Assembly: GCA_003219945.1 (NCBI GenBank)
Contig: QHQV01000350.1
Span: forward strand, 1-5,408
Direction of reading: 5' to 3'
Length of the DNA stretch: 5,408 bases
Source: Verrucomicrobiota bacterium
GTDB lineage: Bacteria; Verrucomicrobiota; Verrucomicrobiia; Chthoniobacterales; UBA10450
Shown here piece by piece: positions 1 to 3,642 of this stretch (position 1 is its first letter; each line of letters opens with the position of its first letter). The position numbers and the translations under genes are program-made. The notes under the pieces were generated by a model. The model ran no database searches. It saw nothing but the letters and a program-made list of their open reading frames with translations, and was not told the DNA's origin.

Positions 1-567
1 AGCGCGTTCCCGCGATCTCCCCATGCTTCGCCCGGCGTTCATGCAAACAACGAAAAGACAAGTAAAAATAAGGTCGCTCACGAGTGAATTGCGGAAAAAC
101 ATCCAGGTGGGTGTCGCGCTGTATTGAGGCAAACCAGTGGTCAGCGACTGAATCAGTCCCGCGAAATTCTTCGCGTACCCGGGATCGCTCAACCATGAGA
201 ACGTATTGGTGATGACGTAGAACATCGTGGAAGCAACAATCGATGCAGGGAAAAGCGTCTTCAGCGACGCCCGACGCTGCAAAAGAAGCCCGAGGCATCC
301 AACAAGCGCCAGCGCGCCGTAGCGGACGAGAATCTGCGGATCGAGCAGCGGCGCACCATAACGAAGATTAATGATTACGTCGGAAATGAATAAACTCAGA
401 AGCGGCACCGAGAACTTGTATTTTTTTGGGAAATAGACAGCGCTACACAGCGCGATCGCGGCGAGTGGCGCAAAATTGGAAAGCCAACCCGCCCCCGAAT
501 GAATCAGCAATCCTGTTGTGACCCGATAAACGACCACTGACAAAACGAGTAGAAGCGCGGGAATCAT
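1..567 (-). CDS. DUF6580-like integral membrane protein (3' end beyond the window)
   Basis: This is an open frame of 189 codons with no stop before the left edge, so the C-terminus is missing. I chose ATG 567 because an in-frame TGA lies upstream with no ATG, GTG or TTG between them. The protein is strongly hydrophobic, with likely membrane segments near residues 2-21, 31-46, 52-67, 80-96, 106-126 and 160-178. The pattern resembles the uncharacterised DUF6580 membrane family: NFAPLAAIAL near 31-40, SDVIIN near 62-67, TNTFSWL near 120-126, a Gly-Leu-Pro loop near 145-147, and NSLVSDLIF near 160-168. The family has no established reaction; its topology recalls small-molecule transporter membrane subunits, which is only a guess. 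It follows rpsT on the same strand after 163 bases and an inverted-repeat element, so it may be a separate transcript. Family assignment is from memory of the motif pattern. Confidence 0.75.
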   Translation of the reverse strand, partial: MIPALLLVLSVVVYRVTTGLLIHSGAGWLSNFAPLAAIALCSAVYFPKKYKFSVPLLSLFISDVIINLRYGAPLLDPQILVRYGALALVGCLGLLLQRRASLKTLFPASIVASTMFYVITNTFSWLSDPGYAKNFAGLIQSLTTGLPQYSATPTWMFFRNSLVSDLIFTCLFVVCMNAGRSMGRSRERA

Positions 568-662
568 TCCACAGAATCTATCAGGCCACTTAGATATGCA
601 ACGAGCATTTGGAATTGGTTCATTCGGGGGTCAAATCGAGAATTCCCGTGGCACAATTGGAA

Positions 663-718
663 GCGAGTTTGCGGGATCTTTCGACTCCGCGATCCCTCCT
701 CTAAGGATCGCAACTCGC
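663..718. repeat. Nested inverted repeat after rpsT with competing hairpins
   Basis: Outer arms GCGAGTTTGCG (663-673) and CGCAACTCGC (709-718) are complementary apart from one bulged base. Inside, two alternative perfect stems share the same bases: GGGATC 673-678 with GATCCC 691-696, and GCGATCC 689-695 with GGATCGC 705-711. The first fits inside the outer stem; the second competes with it. The element lies 13 bases past the rpsT stop and upstream of the DUF6580-like gene. No U-tract follows on either strand, so it is not a standard intrinsic terminator. It could be an mRNA-end stabiliser, a REP-like element, or a structured leader for the next gene. Confidence 0.6.
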
Positions 719-730
719 CTACTTCGCAGC

Positions 731-964
731 TTACGCTTTGTTAAGACGCGCCTTCCGACGATTGGCCGCATTGCGATGAATGACTCCACTCTTGGCCGCT
801 TTGTCGATCGCAGAAATCGCCGCACGAATCTGATCCGCCGTCCGCTCTGGCGCTGAGCGGATTTGTTTTTGCAGCCTGCGCAGGTGCGTCTTAATGCTTC
901 GATTATGGGCCGACCGTCTAAGTGTCTGTCGGCCACGTTTAGCGGCTGATCTCGTGTTGGCCAT
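731..964 (-). CDS. rpsT: Small ribosomal subunit protein S20
   Basis: This 77-residue, very basic protein is S20, which binds 16S rRNA early in 30S subunit assembly. The family signatures are clear: the N-terminus MANTRSAAKRGRQ, then RRSAHNRSIKTHLRRL around residues 16-31, and the C-terminal block SAIDKAAKSGVIHRNAANRRKARL around residues 51-74. In known S20 proteins these form the three-helix bundle. The length is slightly below the 87 residues of the E. coli protein, with no missing block. The start is fixed by the conserved MANT. There is no Shine-Dalgarno sequence upstream (the bases just before ATG read TTGACCGCCG). It begins 42 bases after the L,D-transpeptidase stop on the same strand. 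In E. coli S20 is autoregulated at translation; whether that occurs here cannot be seen. Confidence 0.97.
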   Translation of the reverse strand: MANTRSAAKRGRQTLRRSAHNRSIKTHLRRLQKQIRSAPERTADQIRAAISAIDKAAKSGVIHRNAANRRKARLNKA

Positions 965-989
965 CGGCGGTCAAGAAATTTTTTGAACG

Positions 990-1007
990 AACACCCGCTA
1001 GCGTGTT
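990..1007 (-). other. Small hairpin between transpeptidase and rpsT
   Basis: AACAC (990-994) and GTGTT (1003-1007) form a five-base-pair stem with an eight-base loop; the loop region overlaps the palindrome CGCTAGCG (996-1003). It touches the transpeptidase stop codon and sits about 25 bases before the rpsT start. No U-tract directly follows, so I do not call it a terminator. It may be a processing or leader structure for rpsT, or chance. Confidence 0.25.
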
Positions 1008-1011
1008 TATA
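1006..1011 (-). promoter_or_regulatory. Possible -10 box for an rpsT promoter
   Basis: On the minus strand the bases read TATAAA, five of six matches to the sigma-70 -10 consensus. They overlap the transpeptidase stop codon and lie about 42 bases before the rpsT start. No recognisable -35 hexamer lies 16-18 bases upstream, so the call is weak. A private promoter would suit a ribosomal protein gene sitting behind envelope genes. Confidence 0.2.
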
Positions 1012-1792
1012 AGCGTTTGTTGGACGCGACTTTCGATTTCTGCCGAGCGCCGGCAAGCGCTCCGGCCATCCGCATTTGATCTACGCTGAGTGAGCTGGAA
1101 GGTGGCGTCGCGAGCGTGGTGGCACTTATCTGGTGTGGAGGCTCCGGCGCGACCTTTGCAGCCGTGGCGGCAGTTATTTGCGGTGGCGGCTGCGGGGTTA
1201 CGTTTGCAGCGACGACACCGCCGCTCATCTCACGCGGTTTCCCCTTTTCCATTTTCGGCAGCCGATCAGGAGTAATCTGCACAACAGCACCGACGGGCAC
1301 TTGCGCATAAAGCTCGGCAACATCTTTCGACTTCATGCGGATGCACCCGTAACTTGCGGGCCGACCAATCTTTTTTTCCTCCGGTGTGCCGTGAATGTAA
1401 ATGCAGCGTTGAAACGCATGCGCGTTCTGCGTCTCGAGACCGCGCAGCCAGATGATGCGCGTCGTGATGGGGTCCCGGCCAGGAGCGTTGGGCTGAAGAA
1501 CCTCACCCGTTAACCGCCTGTTATGGAACACACCGCCGACCGGCACGTTGTCACCGATTTTCTTTTCTACGGCTAAATAGCCGAGAGGAGTGGTCATTCG
1601 TCCCCACGCGTCCCCCAAGCCGAACATTGAGGTTGATACGGGATACATCGCCACTTTACTGCCGTTGCGCAGAAGCATCAGCTTCTGATCACGGACGCTG
1701 ATGATCAGCTGGTTCGAAGTGTCGAGGGGGGCGATCGCAAAGACGGACGTAGCTGAAATTATGCTGAGAATGACGGGGAGGGGCCGAAGCAT
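1007..1792 (-). CDS. Secreted L,D-transpeptidase (YkuD family)
   Basis: This 261-residue protein is probably an exported enzyme that crosslinks peptidoglycan through 3-3 bonds or attaches proteins to it, using a catalytic cysteine. Residues 1-19 look like a signal peptide: MLRPLP, then a hydrophobic stretch, with likely cleavage after SVFA. The YkuD domain spans about 28-174 and includes TTPLGYLAV (67-75), IHGT (133-136) and SYGCIRM (147-153), with the presumed nucleophile Cys150. The usual SHGC is SYGC here, with Tyr148 in place of the second histidine. Residues 179-261 form a Pro/Ala/Thr/Ser-rich tail ending in a basic stretch. I chose ATG 1792 because it gives the signal peptide; the longer frame to 2062 overlaps the glycosyltransferase and its extra sequence is not protein-like. 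The gene starts 32 bases after the glycosyltransferase stop. No Shine-Dalgarno sequence is seen. Confidence 0.9.
   Translation of the reverse strand: MLRPLPVILSIISATSVFAIAPLDTSNQLIISVRDQKLMLLRNGSKVAMYPVSTSMFGLGDAWGRMTTPLGYLAVEKKIGDNVPVGGVFHNRRLTGEVLQPNAPGRDPITTRIIWLRGLETQNAHAFQRCIYIHGTPEEKKIGRPASYGCIRMKSKDVAELYAQVPVGAVVQITPDRLPKMEKGKPREMSGGVVAANVTPQPPPQITAATAAKVAPEPPHQISATTLATPPSSSLSVDQMRMAGALAGARQKSKVASNKRL
1106..1201 (-). repeat. Two imperfect 48-base tandem units in the transpeptidase tail
   Basis: Units 1154-1201 and 1106-1153 match at 33 of 48 positions by hand alignment. They encode transpeptidase residues 198-213 and 214-229, which share the pattern V-x-P-[QE]-P-P-x-Q-I-[TS]-A. This suggests an internal duplication in the low-complexity tail that later diverged. 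It is probably a flexible wall-spanning or peptidoglycan-contacting linker; that role is an inference. Confidence 0.6.
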
Positions 1793-1824
1793 GGGGGAAT
1801 CTTTTACTCTACAATTTCGATTTG

Positions 1825-3330
1825 TCACGCGGGAATTGTGGCCCGCGCCCGTGAACCGCCAAGACTGAATTTCGACCAACGACTCACAAAGGAACTGAGA
1901 CAAACGTAGAGGAATCCACCCTGAAACATCAGCAGAAAGGGGACCGATAAGAACTGCCGGTGCATGATGGCGTACACGACGAAGTAGCTGAAATAGATGG
2001 CAAACGCCAGCTCCGCGAGAGGAAGCGCCGACTTGAGTGGCCGGTACTTGCAGGTTCGCCACGGCTGTGACTTGCGCTCAATTCCGTACTTTGGCGTCCG
2101 CGTGAAATCCGATTTGTGATTAAGCATCGCTTCCAGCACTGCTCGCGCATTGTTGAGCGAGAGACCGATTCCTAATGCAAGCAAACAAGGTAGGAAAAAA
2201 AGGTCTTTGATCCACGTTCCCGGATGCAACTCACGTTGCGCGCAAATGTAAAAAAGCCCGACGGAAGCCGATGCTGCCAGGAAGATGGGGATATCGACAA
2301 GAACTGTGCGAATCCAGCCAACCGGAGGTCCACCGGTGGCAGGATATAAAAGGACGCAAAGAATAGCCAGTAGCAGGTAAGCGAAATTCGACATCAAGTG
2401 GCCGGTGGCTTCGAGCTTAATTGGAAAGGGCAATCGGCTTCGCCAAATGCTCGGCAACAACTTCTTGCATGTCTGGACTGAACCCTTCGTCCAACGATGC
2501 TGTTGAGACTTGAAGCCATTCATGTCCACCGGCAGCTCCGCCGGAGTGACGACGTCGGATAGATAAATAAACTTCCAGCCCGCAAGTTGCGCCCGATAGC
2601 TTAAATCGAGGTCCTCGCACAAAGTATCATATTGCCAGCCGCCGCTCTGCTCGATGCATGAACGGCGCCACAAGCCGGCTGTCCCGTTGAAATTGAAAAA
2701 CCGCCCGCTGCGGCTACGGGCGATTTGCTCAAGCAAAAGATGTCCATCCAAAAAAATCGCCTGCATCCGCGTGAGCAGAGAATAGCCGCGGTTCAAATGC
2801 CCCCACCGCGTTTGAATCATTCCAACTGTCGGATCCGTAAAGAAATGAACGGTGCGTTTGAGCAGGTCCTTTTCCGGAACAAAATCGGCGTCGAGGATGC
2901 AAAGAAATTCGCCTTCCGCGGCAGCGAGTCCCACTGCCAGTGCGCCAGCCTTAAAACCGATCCGATTAGTCCGATGGATCCTCTGGACGTTGAAGCCGCG
3001 CTGGCGCAATTCCTCTGCACATGCCGCGGTAATCTCCCGTGTCTCATCCGTTGAATCGTCAAGTACCTGGATTTGCAGAAGATCCTGCGGATAATCGAGT
3101 TCGCTCACGGAAAGCAGCAGCCGCTCGGCGACGTACACTTCATTGAAAATAGGCAACTGCACCGTCACTTGCGGCAGGTTCTCGAAGTAGCGGGAAGGAA
3201 CCGGCGGTCGCTTTCGGTTTTTCAGATACAAATAAATGATGAAATAGCGATGGATCCCATAAGCGGAAAGCCCGATAAGCACGCTCAGGTAACAGGCCGA
3301 CCAAATAATATGTCCGATGCTTTCTTGCAT
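1825..3330 (-). CDS. Processive family 2 glycosyltransferase (cellulose synthase/CslA-like)
   Basis: This 501-residue inner-membrane enzyme probably polymerises a sugar nucleotide into a beta-linked polysaccharide and passes the chain across the membrane. An N-terminal membrane helix spans about 8-35. The GT-A catalytic domain follows with the full D,D,D,QxxRW set: Asp91-Asp92 in DDSTDE, Asp147-x-Asp149 in DADF, Glu239-Asp240 in CEDLDL, and QQHRW at 276-280. Other family landmarks are QLPIFNE (58-64), GFKAGAL (125-131) and FNGTAGLWR (214-222). Further membrane segments lie near 310-329, 342-362, 374-392, 435-455 and 460-480, with an interfacial RTPKYGI segment between. There is no PilZ domain, so direct c-di-GMP activation as in BcsA is not expected. 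The motifs resemble plant CslA mannan synthases more than BcsA; sugar and product are unknown. The start is the only ATG after an in-frame TGA. It is the first gene of a possible operon. Confidence 0.9.
   Translation of the reverse strand: MQESIGHIIWSACYLSVLIGLSAYGIHRYFIIYLYLKNRKRPPVPSRYFENLPQVTVQLPIFNEVYVAERLLLSVSELDYPQDLLQIQVLDDSTDETREITAACAEELRQRGFNVQRIHRTNRIGFKAGALAVGLAAAEGEFLCILDADFVPEKDLLKRTVHFFTDPTVGMIQTRWGHLNRGYSLLTRMQAIFLDGHLLLEQIARSRSGRFFNFNGTAGLWRRSCIEQSGGWQYDTLCEDLDLSYRAQLAGWKFIYLSDVVTPAELPVDMNGFKSQQHRWTKGSVQTCKKLLPSIWRSRLPFPIKLEATGHLMSNFAYLLLAILCVLLYPATGGPPVGWIRTVLVDIPIFLAASASVGLFYICAQRELHPGTWIKDLFFLPCLLALGIGLSLNNARAVLEAMLNHKSDFTRTPKYGIERKSQPWRTCKYRPLKSALPLAELAFAIYFSYFVVYAIMHRQFLSVPFLLMFQGGFLYVCLSSFVSRWSKFSLGGSRARATIPA
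1828..1847 (-). other. Perfect hairpin at the glycosyltransferase 3' end
   Basis: CGCGGG (1828-1833) and CCCGCG (1842-1847) can form a six-base-pair GC stem with an eight-base loop. It is encoded in the last codons of the glycosyltransferase, directly before its TGA stop, with the transpeptidase start 32 bases beyond the stop. There is no U-tract, so termination is unlikely; slowing ribosomes or protecting the upstream message are possible roles. Confidence 0.35.
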
Positions 3331-3373
3331 GGAGATTGCTATGGCTGCGAATAGATGACGCAGTCAGGCCGAC

Positions 3374-3401
3374 ATGATGCAATTTCCAACAGTTGCGTCA
3401 A
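3374..3401 (-). promoter_or_regulatory. Possible sigma-70 promoter of the glycosyltransferase
   Basis: On the minus strand TTGACG (3401-3396, five of six matches to the -35 consensus) is followed after 16 bases by CATCAT (3379-3374, four of six matches to the -10 consensus). Transcription would start about 35-40 bases before ATG 3330. The position is sensible and the -35 is good, but the -10 is only fair. Confidence 0.35.
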
Positions 3402-3417
3402 TCCAAAAATCATACGG

Positions 3418-3427
3418 TCACCGGTGA
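3418..3427. promoter_or_regulatory. 10-base perfect palindrome, possible operator
   Basis: TCACCGGTGA is its own reverse complement. It lies about 17 bases upstream of the proposed glycosyltransferase -35 box, a position suited to an activator site. A related half-site, CGGTGAC, recurs inverted at 3591-3597, 46 bases before the kinase start. The binding protein is unknown. Confidence 0.35.
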
Positions 3428-3473
3428 AAACCCGCCGTCACATCGTGTTGATACACAGCAGTCTCTTATCGGT

Positions 3474-3510
3474 TCGCAATTGCGACGCCAACCGGTTTGG
3501 CGATATCGCC
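3474..3510. promoter_or_regulatory. Cluster of three perfect palindromes, possible operators
   Basis: Three perfect palindromes lie within 37 bases: TCGCAATTGCGA (3474-3485), AACCGGTT (3490-3497) and GGCGATATCGCC (3499-3510). The middle one sits within a larger dyad GCCAA...TTGGC (3487-3501). On the plus strand TTGCGA (3480-3485) and GATATC (3502-3507) are 16 bases apart and could be a weak promoter embedded in the palindromes, four and three of six matches to consensus. An operator array in the divergent promoter region is the simplest reading; short RNA hairpins in a kinase leader are an alternative. Confidence 0.4.
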
Positions 3511-3511
3511 G

Positions 3512-3558
3512 TTGCCGGGCACTGTGCGTCTGAAAACCGGCTGTGTCTCTGCCGGCAA
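3512..3558. repeat. Separated inverted repeat TTGCCGG / CCGGCAA
   Basis: TTGCCGG (3512-3518) and CCGGCAA (3552-3558) are perfect seven-base complements separated by 33 bases. They follow directly after the palindrome cluster. They could close a stem-loop in a kinase leader RNA or form a two-site operator; nothing in the sequence decides between these. Confidence 0.35.
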
Positions 3559-3642
3559 TTCCCTCTTGCCTGAGACCACCAGCAGGTTAACGGTGACTGA
3601 ATCGGTTTCCTGCTACACACCGGCATTTTATTGGGAAATTTC

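Larger units (their letters stand above)
3331..3642. other. Divergent intergenic region, no gene seen
   Basis: These 312 bases separate the glycosyltransferase (minus) from the sensor kinase (plus). Short frames cross it on both strands, but their conceptual proteins are rich in Arg, Ser and Cys and match no family I recognise, so I treat the region as non-coding. It must hold promoters for both genes. It contains several perfect palindromes, a separated TTGCCGG/CCGGCAA pair, and the direct repeat TGAAAACC at 3425-3432 and 3531-3538. ACCGG occurs at 3420, 3491, 3536 and 3619. No tRNA or riboswitch consensus was recognised. Confidence 0.6.

Noticed and set aside
631..1056. 141-codon frame on the minus strand across rpsT
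   Set aside because: It is an Arg-rich shadow of rpsT in another frame; S20 is unmistakable.
1133..1513. 126-codon frame on the plus strand
   Set aside because: It is antisense to the transpeptidase, with low-complexity Arg/Ala composition and no recognisable domain.
451..1738. Two copies of the octamer GCGATCGC (452-459 and 1731-1738), the HIP1 palindrome of cyanobacteria
   Set aside because: There are only two copies, both inside coding sequence, and S20 is not cyanobacterial in type. Probably due to codon usage; a genome-wide count would decide.
1793..2062. N-terminal extension of the transpeptidase frame to 2062
   Set aside because: It overlaps the well-supported glycosyltransferase 3' end, its extra residues are not protein-like, and it would bury the signal peptide that starts at 1792.
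2725..3054. 109-codon frame on the plus strand
   Set aside because: It is antisense to the conserved catalytic domain of the glycosyltransferase and has no family resemblance.
3471..3485. GGTTCGCAATTGC resembling a tRNA T-loop
   Set aside because: The flanking bases do not pair as a T-stem and no acceptor or anticodon stem can be drawn around it.
3411..3600. A cyclic-di-GMP riboswitch before the synthase or the kinase
   Set aside because: Some short pieces on the minus strand recall the GEMM consensus, but the conserved cores and the tetraloop are absent.
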